A stretch of DNA of 64,000 nt from JAHBXE01 sp044222195 (GCA_044222195.1 JBGANS010000007.1:1-64000); one strand, 5' to 3'. Shown: positions 24,950-34,261, counted from the first letter of the stretch. Program-made: numbers and translations. Notes: generated by a model from the letters alone, not told the origin.

Positions 24950-25195
24950 TTGAAGCGAGTTCGGAGCTATTCAGAGGCGTTGGAAGCGGCGGACAGCCGT
25001 CGTTTTCAGCGGTTTTTGACGGCCTGGGCGCAGGATTGCCTGCGACTCTCGGGCAAAGGGCTCCACCGGCCGATCGCGAGACAGGGTGAAGGGGTTGTGG
25101 CGCCCGCGGCCCGCCAGGGCTTGCTTGAACGCCCAGCCGAGGACCTGTCGATGATCCATTGGAACCCCGGGGTCTCCGCGGCGGCCCGGGCGTAG
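24950..25195 (+). CDS. Possible small protein upstream of fliD
   Basis: An 81-codon frame from TTG 24950 (GGAGG four bases upstream) to a TAG nine bases before the fliD ATG. Third codon positions are GC-rich, as in real genes here, and the product (MKRVRSYSEALEAADSRRF...) is not low complexity. No family recognised. The tight spacing to fliD supports cotranscription, but coding status is uncertain. Nothing else was seen in 24833-24949 apart from likely promoter space. Confidence 0.42.
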   Translation: MKRVRSYSEALEAADSRRFQRFLTAWAQDCLRLSGKGLHRPIARQGEGVVAPAARQGLLERPAEDLSMIHWNPGVSAAARA

Positions 25196-25204
25196 GGAGA
25201 CGCC

Positions 25205-28048
25205 ATGGGCACAGTGACCAGCGGAACCGGCATCTTCAGTGGAATCGATACATCCAGCCTGATCGAGCAGCTCCTTGCGGCGGACTCGGGGCCGAAGACG
25301 CTGGCGCAGAAGCGGGTCGTGCAACTCCAGGGGTTGCAGGCGGCGTACCTCGATCTGAACTCGAAGCTGGGGGCATTGAGGTCGGCCGCGCAGAACCTGC
25401 GCTCGGGAAACGTGTTTCAGTCCAACAAGGCGGCGAGCACCAAGGAAGATGTGCTCGGCGCGACGGCATCCACCTCAGCAACACCGGGGAGCTATTCGTT
25501 CATTGTGGATCGCCTGGTGTCGACTCAGCAGTTCCTGTCCCGGGGCTTTGCGAGTTCGTCAACGGGCGGGCTTGGAGCGGGAACATTTACGTTTGAGTCG
25601 GCGAAGGGGCGACTGGATCGGGACACAAGCCTGTCGGACCTCAACGGCGGCGAGGGCGTCTCTCGCGGCAAGATCGTCGTGAGCGATGCCGCGGGGCATT
25701 CGGCGACGATCGACCTGTCGAAGGCGGCGACGGTGAACGATGTGCTTGACGCCCTGAACGGCGCGGGCGGCGGGTTGAACCTGTCGGCGTCCGTAGACGG
25801 CGGAAAGTTTGTCGTCCGGAGCGGGGTGAACTCGAACCTCACGATCACGAGTTCGTTCGGGTACACCACAGCGGAAAGCCTGGGAATTCAGGCGACGGGG
25901 ACCGGGACGACGGTGACGGGCTCGTCGGTGTACCTGCTCAACGAGGGCACCGCGCTGCGTGCGCTCAATGACGGGAACGGCATATTCCTGAACACGCAGT
26001 CCGGGCAGGCGAGGTACGACTTCACGATAACGGTGGGCGGCACGGCGGTGAACATCAACGTCGGCAACGTCTACAACGCGGATGGGACGGTGACCGAGTC
26101 GGCGCCGTCGACGATTTCGGGCGTGCTGGATCGGATCAACGACCAGTTGGCGACCGCGCTGGGGGATGACGACGTGGAGGCGTCGATTGCATCCAACGGG
26201 TCCAGCCTGCAGATCGTGGATGCCCAGGGACGGACGATCGAGGTCACGGAAAACGTGGCGGCCGGCGCGAACACGGCGAGAGACCTCGGGATTCTGACCT
26301 CGGCGCCGGCGACGGGCACCGTGAACGGGCGGAGGATTCTCGCTTCGCTGAACTCCACGCTGGCGACGTCGCTCAACGGCGGCACGGGCATCGCGGGCAA
26401 TGGGGACATCAGCATTACCGGGCGGGACGGCGTGGTACGAACGCTGACGGTGAGCACGACGGGGTCGGTCTCCGACATCATCAAAGAAATCAACGCCGCG
26501 GGCGGATCGAACTACAAGGCGACGCTCAACGCCCGTGGAACCGGCATCACGATCACCGACACGACCAACGGAACCGGAAACCTGATCGTCTCGGGCGCCA
26601 CGGCGACATCGCTGGGCATCGCGACGGACCCCGCGGGAGTGGCGTCGAGCACGGTGGCCGGATCGAACCTGCAGCACCAGTACATCACGCAGGGGACGCT
26701 GCTGAACTCGCTTCGCGGCGGGCAGGGTATCGGGGTCGGCGAGTTCCGGATCACGGATTCAACCGGCGCGGTTGGCAATGTCGTGATCAATGAGGATGAG
26801 AACACGCTGGACGATGTGATCCGCATCATCAACAGCCGCGGCATCCGGGTGAAGGCGAAGATCAACGGCAAGGGCGACGGCCTTGAGTTGTACGAGGACG
26901 CGACGGGCGGGGGCACGCTGAAGATCAAAGTGGAGGATGTGAGCGGCTCGGCGGCGGCGAACTTGAACATCAAGGGTGAGGCCGCGGGGACGGGCACGGC
27001 CAACGTGATTGACGGGACGTTCGAGCGTGCCGTGACATTCCTGGCGACGGACACGCTGCAGCAGGTCGCGACCAAGATCAACTCGGCGGGCGTGGGGATT
27101 CAGGCGGCGGTCATTACCGACGGATCCGGGAGCACGCCCTACCGGTTGAGCCTGGCGTCGCGGACCACGGGCACCGAGGGCCGGTTCATTGTTGACACGG
27201 GGTCGTTCGACCTCGGCGAGACGCAGCTCGATGCGGGCAACGATGCACGGGTGTTCTACGGCGCGAGCGACCCGGCCCGCGGCGTGCTGCTGACGAGCAC
27301 CCGCAACACGCTGGACAACGTGATCCAGGGTGTGACGATCGATCTCAAGTCGGTGAGCAGCGACCCGGTGACCCTCTCGATCACGAGGGACACAGAGGCG
27401 ATCGAGACGGGGATCGACACGTTCGTCAAGACGTTCAACGACCTGGCGTCGCGCATCAAGACGCAGACGTCGTACAACCAGGATTCGAATACAAAGGGCA
27501 CCTTGCTCGGGGATTCGACGACGGAGCTTCTGCGGCAGGCCCTGTTCCGCACGATCCAGGGCAAGGCCCAGGGAGTCACCAGCGAGTTCTCGAGCCTGCT
27601 TGATGTGGGATTCAAGGTCGGCACCGGTGGCGAGCTGACCGTCGACAAAGACAAGCTGCGTGCGGCGCTCGAGGAAGACCCGCAGGGCGTTGCGGACCTG
27701 TTCACGGCCCGGGTGCTCAAACCGGCGACCCCGACGACCGTCAACGGTGATCCGGCCATCACGACGACGGACCCGAACGCGACCCAGGAGTTCACATCGC
27801 TGGGCGTCATCGCCCAGATGGAGGAACTGGCGAACGACTACCTCAACACGGTGGACGGCACGCTGACGAAGCGGACGCAGACGATCAAGGACCAGATCGA
27901 CTCGCAGAACAAGCGGATCACGGCGTTCAACGCCCAGCTGGAGAACAAGCGCAAAGTTCTCCAGCAGCAGTTCCTGGCGATGGAGCAGGCGATCGGCAGG
28001 CTCCAGTCGCAGAGTTCGGCCTTGTCCGGTCTCTCGAAGGCGGGATGA
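25205..28048 (+). CDS. fliD: Flagellar hook-associated protein 2 (filament cap) FliD
   Basis: A 947-residue protein that caps the growing flagellar filament and helps flagellin fold. The N-terminal D0 region is diagnostic (GTGIFSGIDTSSLIEQLL), followed by a heptad region. The C-terminal FliD domain contains GVTIDLKSVSSDPVTLSITRD and a long coiled coil (KDQIDSQNKRITAFNAQL). The centre holds about four repeats of the flagellin-hook IN type at residues ~145, ~253, ~390 and ~500 (e.g. SLRGGQGIGVGEFRITDSTG). These explain the unusual length, since many FliD are 450-700 residues. A GGGAGA ribosome site precedes the ATG. fliS follows. Confidence 0.93.
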   Translation: MGTVTSGTGIFSGIDTSSLIEQLLAADSGPKTLAQKRVVQLQGLQAAYLDLNSKLGALRSAAQNLRSGNVFQSNKAASTKEDVLGATASTSATPGSYSFIVDRLVSTQQFLSRGFASSSTGGLGAGTFTFESAKGRLDRDTSLSDLNGGEGVSRGKIVVSDAAGHSATIDLSKAATVNDVLDALNGAGGGLNLSASVDGGKFVVRSGVNSNLTITSSFGYTTAESLGIQATGTGTTVTGSSVYLLNEGTALRALNDGNGIFLNTQSGQARYDFTITVGGTAVNINVGNVYNADGTVTESAPSTISGVLDRINDQLATALGDDDVEASIASNGSSLQIVDAQGRTIEVTENVAAGANTARDLGILTSAPATGTVNGRRILASLNSTLATSLNGGTGIAGNGDISITGRDGVVRTLTVSTTGSVSDIIKEINAAGGSNYKATLNARGTGITITDTTNGTGNLIVSGATATSLGIATDPAGVASSTVAGSNLQHQYITQGTLLNSLRGGQGIGVGEFRITDSTGAVGNVVINEDENTLDDVIRIINSRGIRVKAKINGKGDGLELYEDATGGGTLKIKVEDVSGSAAANLNIKGEAAGTGTANVIDGTFERAVTFLATDTLQQVATKINSAGVGIQAAVITDGSGSTPYRLSLASRTTGTEGRFIVDTGSFDLGETQLDAGNDARVFYGASDPARGVLLTSTRNTLDNVIQGVTIDLKSVSSDPVTLSITRDTEAIETGIDTFVKTFNDLASRIKTQTSYNQDSNTKGTLLGDSTTELLRQALFRTIQGKAQGVTSEFSSLLDVGFKVGTGGELTVDKDKLRAALEEDPQGVADLFTARVLKPATPTTVNGDPAITTTDPNATQEFTSLGVIAQMEELANDYLNTVDGTLTKRTQTIKDQIDSQNKRITAFNAQLENKRKVLQQQFLAMEQAIGRLQSQSSALSGLSKAG

Positions 28049-28099
28049 CCCGAATAACCCCTCAATCCGAGGATCGTCGAACGCCGATCAAACGGTCAA

Positions 28100-28127
28100 T
28101 AAAGTCGCGATTCCCGCGGTCCGATCC
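28100..28127 (+). promoter_or_regulatory. Candidate sigma-28 (FliA) type promoter for fliS
   Basis: TAAA (28100-28103), 16 bases, then TCCGATCC (28120-28127). This approximates the flagellar consensus TAAA-N15-GCCGATAA, just upstream of ATG 28136. The fit is partial, and a second GCCGATCA at 28083-28090 lacks a good -35. Confidence 0.3.
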
Positions 28128-28135
28128 AGACTTCC

Positions 28136-28576
28136 ATGAGCGTCGAGTCCAACCCGGCCAACGCCTACCTTCGCACCAAAGTGCTCACGGCCAGCCGCGA
28201 GGAGTTGCGGCTCATGCTGCTCGATGGGGCGATCAAGTTCGCGAGCCAGGGACGAGAAGGGCTGTCGGCGAAGAACTACGAGGCGAGCTACAACGGCATA
28301 TCACAGTGCCGGAACATCGTGCTGGAGCTCCTGACCACGATCAAGCCCGAGTTCGATCCCGAGTTGTGCGAACGCGTAAAGGCGATCTACACGTTCCTGT
28401 ACACGGAGCTGGTTGAAGCGAGCCTGCAGAAGAGCGTCGCAAAGCTTGATGGCGTCATCAAGATCCTGCAGTACGAGCGTGAGACGTGGGCCATGCTCAT
28501 GGACAAGGTTCGCGGCGGAAAGCCGCAGGATCCGGACGCTCAAGCCCGGCCATCGTCGCTGAGTCTTCAGGCCTGA
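28136..28576 (+). CDS. fliS: Flagellin export chaperone FliS
   Basis: A 146-residue helical protein that binds the C-terminus of flagellin before export. It shows the family opening NAYLRTKVLTASREELRLML, then LLDGAIKFASQG, the NISQCRNIVLEL-like central helix and the final helix VIKILQYERETWAMLMDKV. It follows fliD by 87 bases, the common order. Its last 10 bases overlap the convergent holB gene. Confidence 0.92.
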   Translation: MSVESNPANAYLRTKVLTASREELRLMLLDGAIKFASQGREGLSAKNYEASYNGISQCRNIVLELLTTIKPEFDPELCERVKAIYTFLYTELVEASLQKSVAKLDGVIKILQYERETWAMLMDKVRGGKPQDPDAQARPSSLSLQA

Positions 28577-29766
28577 GTGCTGACCAGGCTCGCCGCAAGG
28601 TTGTCAAACACGAAGATGCCCTGGACGCTCGCGTCGAACTGGCGCTCGGCGTCCTGGATGAGGTCGATCGCCGCCAGGTCGCGGTTCATTCGCGTTTCCT
28701 GAGAGGCCTTGGAGGCTCCCTCTCGCAGGCGAGTCCGGAAGTGGTTGCCGAGCAGGCGGAACATCAGGCGAGCGGCGGCCTTGTTGGCGGCGTCCTTGCT
28801 CGCGGTGTCGCTGCCGGAGCGCTCGATCGCGGCGACGGCCCACTCGTCAATGGACTTGGCGATGGTGGTCCCGAGGTCAATGGGGAACCGGCCGGAGTCG
28901 AGCTCGGCGAGCAGGGGCGCCAGCGATTCGTGCCATGACGTCAGGCCGGTTTCAAGGGCGAGTTTGGCCGCGCCGGGCGAGCCGTCTGCAAAGGACATCA
29001 GCCACTTGCGGGCTTCGGGGCTGACCGATGCCAGGCTGAACTTCGCCTGCTCGATCCAGTGCTTCATGTCGGCCTCGCCCAGCGGGGCGAAGGCGACGGG
29101 CTGGCAGCGGCTGCGGATGGTTGGAAGAATGCGCTCTTCGTTTGACGTCACGAGGATGATGACGCTGCCCGGCGGGGGCTCTTCGAGCGTCTTGAGCAGC
29201 GTGTTCTGACCGGTGCGGTCGATGAACTCCGCTTCGTCAACAATGAAGACTTTCGAAGCAAGCGCTTGCGCGCCCGAGTTGCGGGTTCGCTCGGAGGGTT
29301 CGATCAGGAACTCGATGAGCACATCCTTGGCGATCGTGCGCTGCTTGCTCTCGCGGATCTTCTGTTCGCGGCTGACTTCGGCGAGTTCCTTGGTGATGAT
29401 GTGCAGGTCCGGGTGGGTGCCGGCCTGCAACAGCTTCTGCACGGCCGAGGTTGGGTCCGGTTCCATCTGACCTGAGAGGCCCGGTCCGGTCGAGGGATCG
29501 AGGATGATGGCCGCAAAGGCGAGAGCCGTAGTGAACTTGCCGGTTCCGACGGGGCCGTGGAAGATCCAGGCGTGATGGATCCGGCCGGACTTGATCGAAG
29601 CACGAAGGGCCCCCACCGCCCGGTCCTGACCGATGATGCTGTCGAGAGCGACCGGGGCAGGCGTGCGAAGGCGCGACGACCCGGGGTCGGGCTTGAGCTC
29701 GACTTCCCGTGGGGCCCGGGATAGGGCGGGCTTTGGCGCGGAGGACTTGGACGGTTTCTTCGCCAC
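28567..29766 (-). CDS. holB: DNA polymerase III subunit delta' (clamp loader)
   Basis: A 399-residue AAA+ protein of the clamp loader. Seen in order: DSIIGQDRAVGALRASIKSG, HAWIFHGPVGTGKFTTAL (P-loop present), an insertion (~85-140) with KELAEVSREQKIRESKQR, sensor and Walker B-like KVFIVDEAEFIDRTGQNTLL, the family tag KTLEEPPPGSVIILVTSNEE and the SRC motif RSRCQPVAFAPL. The zinc-finger cysteines usual in dnaX/holB are not obvious. GTG 29766 is used with a TATCCT box six bases upstream, so a leaderless message is likely. It is convergent with fliS. Confidence 0.87.
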   Translation of the reverse strand: MAKKPSKSSAPKPALSRAPREVELKPDPGSSRLRTPAPVALDSIIGQDRAVGALRASIKSGRIHHAWIFHGPVGTGKFTTALAFAAIILDPSTGPGLSGQMEPDPTSAVQKLLQAGTHPDLHIITKELAEVSREQKIRESKQRTIAKDVLIEFLIEPSERTRNSGAQALASKVFIVDEAEFIDRTGQNTLLKTLEEPPPGSVIILVTSNEERILPTIRSRCQPVAFAPLGEADMKHWIEQAKFSLASVSPEARKWLMSFADGSPGAAKLALETGLTSWHESLAPLLAELDSGRFPIDLGTTIAKSIDEWAVAAIERSGSDTASKDAANKAAARLMFRLLGNHFRTRLREGASKASQETRMNRDLAAIDLIQDAERQFDASVQGIFVFDNLAASLVSTQA

Positions 29767-29772
29767 GGGCAG

Positions 29773-29778
29773 AGGATA
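29773..29778 (-). promoter_or_regulatory. -10 box for holB
   Basis: TATCCT on the minus strand, exactly six bases before GTG 29766. It lies within six bases of the 3' end of the upstream glycosyltransferase gene, so holB has its own promoter. Confidence 0.5.
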
Positions 29779-30945
29779 TCACGCCGGGCCGTGCACGCCC
29801 TCGGGCAAAGGGAACAGGACCTCCAGCAGTGTGTCGACGGAGTGTTTCCAGGTATATCGAGACTGCACCCAGGCGGGGCCCGCGGCGGCGGCCGTGTTTC
29901 GCCACTGGTCGTCGATCACGACTCGATTCAAGATCGCCATCAAGTGAGACGGGTCCGGTGCGAGGTACGTCCCCACGCTGGGATCGACCGTCTTCTGGCT
30001 ATCGACGCGAAGGCACCAGGAGTCGTCGACGAAGTCATCCGTCGAGCCTCCGCGGGTGCACACGACCGGCAGCCCGCAGGCGGCGGCCTCAAGGACGGGG
30101 AGATTGAACCCCTCGGCGCGATAGGGGCTGAGGTAGAGGTCGGCGGCCCGGTAGAGATTGGCCATGTCGCCGGCGGAGAGAACTTCCCCTTGGTATGAGG
30201 TCCGCGGTGCCAGGGCGTTGCGCACCCCGGGACCAAGAGAATCCAAGATGCCAGTGGCCCATTGCCTCGAGGGATAGAGGCTGTCGGAACCTTTCAGAGA
30301 CAGGGCCACGTGCGGATGGGTGACGGAAAGTTCGGCGACGGCGCTGAGCACCAGGTCCATGCCTTTGTTGCCGGTCATGGCGCTGACATTGAGGACAACG
30401 AAGCGTCCATCCCACCCGAGTCGCTTTCGCAGGGCCGTGCGTTCGGCCGCGGGGAGCGGGTGGAAGATGCTTGTGTCGACGCCGCAGGGCACGATGTGCA
30501 CGCCGCGGGGAGGGGCGCCGGCGTTCAGGAATCCGTCGGCGGCCCACCGGGAGCACGCGATGATTTCGGCCTGGGTGTTGGGCAGAACATCAGCCGGGTC
30601 TTTCCCGCCGGCGATGACCTGGCGCGTGATGCGCTGGAACTCGTCGGTGACCCAGACATAGGTACGCTCGGCGCGAGGGTCGGCATCGAATCGGTGCGGG
30701 AAGTCCATACGGAGAACCACATCAACGCGTTGATCCCGCGGAGGCGGTGGGATGGAGCGCAGAGCGCTCTCACGATCGGCGGGAAGGCTGCCGGGAACAG
30801 CCTTCCAGTGCGATCCATCGAACGGGCGATCGCCGTGGTACAGCGAAATCTCAGGACGGCGCAGCAACTCGAGACACTGGTACTGGTTCACCACGGCGTA
30901 CGAGTGGGTGATGAAGCGCCATCCTTCAACCAGCACGCTTTTCAC
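29779..30945 (-). CDS. GT-B fold glycosyltransferase (GT4-like)
   Basis: A 388-residue cytoplasmic glycosyltransferase. Donor-side Rossmann features are visible: VVLNVSAMTGNKGMDLVLSA, then YRAADLYLSPYRAEGFNLPV, whose EGFNLPVLE is the GT4 E-x7-E motif, then LEAAACGLPVVCTRGGSTDD. The acceptor-side half contains IIACSRWAADGFLNAG and HIVPCGVDTSIFHPL. GTG 30945 has GGAG upstream; the open frame extends 36 codons further without supporting features. It sits between flagellar genes and the divergent O-GlcNAc-transferase-like gene. A role in glycosylating flagellin or surface proteins is plausible but unproven. Confidence 0.82.
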   Translation of the reverse strand: MKSVLVEGWRFITHSYAVVNQYQCLELLRRPEISLYHGDRPFDGSHWKAVPGSLPADRESALRSIPPPPRDQRVDVVLRMDFPHRFDADPRAERTYVWVTDEFQRITRQVIAGGKDPADVLPNTQAEIIACSRWAADGFLNAGAPPRGVHIVPCGVDTSIFHPLPAAERTALRKRLGWDGRFVVLNVSAMTGNKGMDLVLSAVAELSVTHPHVALSLKGSDSLYPSRQWATGILDSLGPGVRNALAPRTSYQGEVLSAGDMANLYRAADLYLSPYRAEGFNLPVLEAAACGLPVVCTRGGSTDDFVDDSWCLRVDSQKTVDPSVGTYLAPDPSHLMAILNRVVIDDQWRNTAAAAGPAWVQSRYTWKHSVDTLLEVLFPLPEGVHGPA

Positions 30946-31048
30946 TCGTGACTCCGCCGATGGGCCCGTGTGCGCATCGAGACGCCCCAAGCATACCGCT
31001 GAATCCGCCGATTCAGCCGCGACGCCCACGTCATCGGCGCCCGCGTCG

Positions 31049-31054
31049 TACAAT
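31049..31054 (+). promoter_or_regulatory. -10 box for the SPINDLY-like gene
   Basis: TACAAT, 20 bases before the GTG at 31074, with AGGAGA as a ribosome site in between. Confidence 0.4.
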
Positions 31055-31073
31055 CACGAGGTGAGGAGAACTC

Positions 31074-32843
31074 GTGAATCCTGCATCTGAAATAGCGGCG
31101 GCGGCCGAACTCTGGGCGATCGGTGATCACGCGGGGGCCGCGCTCAAGGCGAAGGCCGTTCTCGCGAAGTTTCCCGTTCATTCGCAAGCCAACGAGATGG
31201 TCGCGGCGCACGAGTCCGAACTCGGCCGGTGGGAAGAGGCGAGGTCGTATCTCACCAAGGCGATCGAGGGCGATCCCAAGAGTCCTCACCTCTGGTATGC
31301 GCTGGGGTGCGCGACCGGTCAGGTTGGGAACGTGGCGGGCGCGGCCGACGCGTTCCGGCGGTCGTTGATGCACGATCCGGCCTTTGATGCGGCGGTCCCG
31401 GCCCTGGCGATGGCGCTGGTCGAGCTTGGATTGTCGTCGGAGGCCGAGCAAGTCCTGCGACGAGGATTGGCCCGGCATCCGAGCGATGTGTTGCTGGCGT
31501 CGGCGCTGGCGATGGTGCTCGCCGATCGCGGGAAACCCGAACAGGCGACGGCGCTGATGAGGCACCTCCTGGCCCTCGCCCCGATGGATCACGACCTTCT
31601 CACGCTCGTCCGCCAGTGGTTGAACTACGTGGATGAGTCAGGACTGGGCGAAGCCGTGGAGCTTCGGGAGCGGCACGCGAGGCTGTTGGGCCCCGCGCCG
31701 GGCTGGCCGCGGTCGGGCGGTCGTGCGTTTCTCGATCCCGATCGTCCTCTGCGCGTGGGGTATCTGTCGCCCGACCTTCGGCGCCACTCGGTGTCGTACT
31801 TTGTCGAGCCGCTGCTGGCGCATCCGGAATCAGTCGCGTTTGAAACCGTGTGCTACTCGACCGATCCTCGCGCCGATCTGGTAACGGCGAGGCTGCAGTC
31901 GCAGGCCGGGGGATGGAGAGAGTGCTCGCGGATGAGCGATGTTGACCTCGCGGAAATGATCCGTCGCGATCGGATCGACATTCTTGTCGAGCTCTCGGGA
32001 TTGACCACCGGGAACCGGCTGGCCGCGTTGTCGCGCCGGTGCGCACCGGTGCAGGTGACGTACCTTGGATGTCCTTCGTCAACCGGCATTCCCGCGATTG
32101 ACTACCGGCTGGTGGACGTCGTCACCGACCCCCCGGGCGCCGAGCGGAACGCGAGCGAACGCCTCGAGAGAATTCCCGGCTGCTTCGTGTGCTACAGGCC
32201 GCCGGAAGAGGCTCCTGATGTCGCTCCGCCGCCGAGCCTCGCTGGCGCTCCGCTCTCGTTCGGGTCCTTCAACAGCCTGGGAAAGCTCTCGCCGCGAACG
32301 GTGCGATTGTGGGCGGACGTCCTCGCGGCGGTTCCCGGCTCGGTCCTGGTGCTCAAGGGCAAGGGTCTCGGAGATCCCGCCGGACGGCAGTCCGTGGAGG
32401 AGATGTTCGGCCAGGCGGGGCTGAAGGCCGACCGGTTGCGGCTCCTGGGCGACATTCCGGTGTTGAAGGATCACCTGGCGGCGTATTCGCAGGTCGACAT
32501 CGCGCTCGACCCGGTGCCGTACAACGGCACGACGACGACGTGCGAAGCGCTCTGGATGGGGGTGCCGGTTCTCAGTGTCCCCGGCAAGCTGCATGCGGGT
32601 CGTGTGGGCGCGAGCCTGCTGACGGCCGTCGGGCACCCGGAGTGGATCGCGGATTCGCCGGAAGGATTGATTGATCTGGCGAAGTCCCTCGCCGCGGATC
32701 GGCCCGGGCTGGCGACGATTCGCGCGAATCTGCGGGAGCAGATGCGGGCGTCGCGGTTGTGCGATGCGACGACTCACTCGCGCGAGTTGGATGCCTGCTA
32801 TCGCCGCATGTGGCGGGCGTGGGTTTCTGCTTCAAAGAATTAG
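31074..32843 (+). CDS. TPR protein with SPINDLY/OGT-type O-GlcNAc transferase domain (GT41)
   Basis: A 589-residue protein. Residues 1-190 are TPR-like repeats (AAELWAIGDHAGAALKAKAV, SPHLWYALGCATGQVGN). From ~220 a GT41 catalytic region follows: LRVGYLSPDLRRHSVSYFVE, DILVELSGLTTGNRL, APVQVTYLGCPSSTGIPAID (the conserved QV-x-Y-G-P/S-TG motif), FGSFNSLGKLSPRTV and YNGTTTTCEALWMGVPVLSV. Relatives add GlcNAc or fucose to Ser/Thr. The nearby fliD/fliS make a flagellar substrate possible. The GTG start follows AGGAGA. Confidence 0.87.
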   Translation: MNPASEIAAAAELWAIGDHAGAALKAKAVLAKFPVHSQANEMVAAHESELGRWEEARSYLTKAIEGDPKSPHLWYALGCATGQVGNVAGAADAFRRSLMHDPAFDAAVPALAMALVELGLSSEAEQVLRRGLARHPSDVLLASALAMVLADRGKPEQATALMRHLLALAPMDHDLLTLVRQWLNYVDESGLGEAVELRERHARLLGPAPGWPRSGGRAFLDPDRPLRVGYLSPDLRRHSVSYFVEPLLAHPESVAFETVCYSTDPRADLVTARLQSQAGGWRECSRMSDVDLAEMIRRDRIDILVELSGLTTGNRLAALSRRCAPVQVTYLGCPSSTGIPAIDYRLVDVVTDPPGAERNASERLERIPGCFVCYRPPEEAPDVAPPPSLAGAPLSFGSFNSLGKLSPRTVRLWADVLAAVPGSVLVLKGKGLGDPAGRQSVEEMFGQAGLKADRLRLLGDIPVLKDHLAAYSQVDIALDPVPYNGTTTTCEALWMGVPVLSVPGKLHAGRVGASLLTAVGHPEWIADSPEGLIDLAKSLAADRPGLATIRANLREQMRASRLCDATTHSRELDACYRRMWRAWVSASKN

Positions 32844-32845
32844 CG

Positions 32846-34261
32846 TCAGGAGTTTCGCAGCTTGTTCAAGGCGTTGAGCGCCGCGACCTTGTAGCACTCC
32901 GCCAGCGTGGGGTAGTTGAACACGGTATTGACGAAGTACTCAACTGTGCCCTTGTGGGCCATGACGGACTGGCCGATGTGGACCAGCTCGGTCGCGCCCG
33001 TGCCGATGATGTGAACGCCAAGGACCGTGTGCGTGTCCTGGTGGATCAGGAGCTTGAGCATCCCGATCTCATCGCCTAGCAGCTGGCCGCGAGCGATTTC
33101 CTTGTACTGGGCGATGCCGGATTCGTAGGGGATTCCTTCCTTGGTCAGGCGTTCCTCGGTCCAGCCGACCATCGAGATTTCAGGGATGGAATAGATGCCG
33201 TACGGGAGCAGGTCGGCGTTCACCGTGGTCGTCTCGCCATACATGCTGAGCGCCGCGGCACGTCCCTGCTCCATCGAAGTCGAGGCGAGGGAGGGGAAGC
33301 CGATCACATCTCCCGCGGCGTAAATGTTCGGGACCTTGGTCTGGTAGTTCTCGTTCACGATGATGCGGCCGCGATCGTCGGCGGTGAGGCCCGCGGCGGG
33401 GAGGTTGAGTTCATCGGTGCAGCCCTGGCGGCCGACGGCGTAGAGCAGGCAGTCGGCCCGCAAGGTCTTGCCGCTCTCGAGCATGGCCTCAACCAGCTCG
33501 CCGTTGGTGGCGCGGGCGCCGCGGGGAGGCTCGATGAGAGAAATCTTGACGACCTTTTCGCCAAGACGCAGCGTCATGCCGCCCTGGCGGATGTGATATT
33601 GCAGTGCCTCGATGAGCTCCGAATCGACGAAGTCGAGGATTCGGCTGCGGCCTTCGAGAAGCGTGACCCGCACGCCCAGGGCCGAGAGCATGGAGGCGTA
33701 TTCGGTGCCTATGACGCCGCCGCCGACGACGATCATCGTGTGCGGAAGAGAGGGAAGGTGCAGGATCTCGTCCGAAGTAATGATGTGCTGACGGTCGAGC
33801 GGCACGTTGGGCGGCCGGGCCGGGCGGGTGCCGACGGAGATCAGGAAGTTCTTGGCCGAGACCAACTCAGTGGTATGAACGCCGCGAACCTCGATGGTGT
33901 TGGCGTCCTTGAAGCTGGCGGTTCCCGCGAGGAGGCCGACCCCGTTCGACGAAAGGTGGCCCCGAATGATGTCGATCTCGGCGCGAATAACGTGATTGCA
34001 TGAGGCCATGAGGCCGTTGAAGGTGGATTCCCGGGCGGCCCGGAAGTCGGCTTCCTGGGGCATGGCCCGATTGTGCCCCCCGAGGCGAAGAATCGCCTCG
34101 CGCAATGCTTTGCTTGGAATCGTTCCGGTGTTGACCGAAACGCCTCCCACAACCTCTTTGCGTTCAACCACGCACACGGACTTACCAAGCTTGGCCGCCT
34201 GGATGGCCGCCTTCTGGCCGGCGGGGCCGCTGCCGATGACGCAAAGGTCGAAGGTGCGCAT
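32846..34261 (-). CDS. sthA: Soluble (Si-specific) NAD(P) transhydrogenase
   Basis: A 471-residue flavoprotein that balances NADPH and NADH. It has an FAD-binding GSGPAGQKAAIQAAKLGK motif, then GGVSVNTGTIPSKALREA. The redox-active cysteine pair of lipoamide dehydrogenases is absent, as expected for SthA. A second dinucleotide fold (IVVGGGVIGTEYASMLSALG) and the FAD-binding IYAAGDVIGFPSLASTSMEQ follow. The dimer-interface end carries the histidine region (HIIGTGATELVHIGQSVM). The ATG lies directly after GATAATGG, suggesting a very short leader. Confidence 0.92.
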   Translation of the reverse strand: MRTFDLCVIGSGPAGQKAAIQAAKLGKSVCVVERKEVVGGVSVNTGTIPSKALREAILRLGGHNRAMPQEADFRAARESTFNGLMASCNHVIRAEIDIIRGHLSSNGVGLLAGTASFKDANTIEVRGVHTTELVSAKNFLISVGTRPARPPNVPLDRQHIITSDEILHLPSLPHTMIVVGGGVIGTEYASMLSALGVRVTLLEGRSRILDFVDSELIEALQYHIRQGGMTLRLGEKVVKISLIEPPRGARATNGELVEAMLESGKTLRADCLLYAVGRQGCTDELNLPAAGLTADDRGRIIVNENYQTKVPNIYAAGDVIGFPSLASTSMEQGRAAALSMYGETTTVNADLLPYGIYSIPEISMVGWTEERLTKEGIPYESGIAQYKEIARGQLLGDEIGMLKLLIHQDTHTVLGVHIIGTGATELVHIGQSVMAHKGTVEYFVNTVFNYPTLAECYKVAALNALNKLRNS

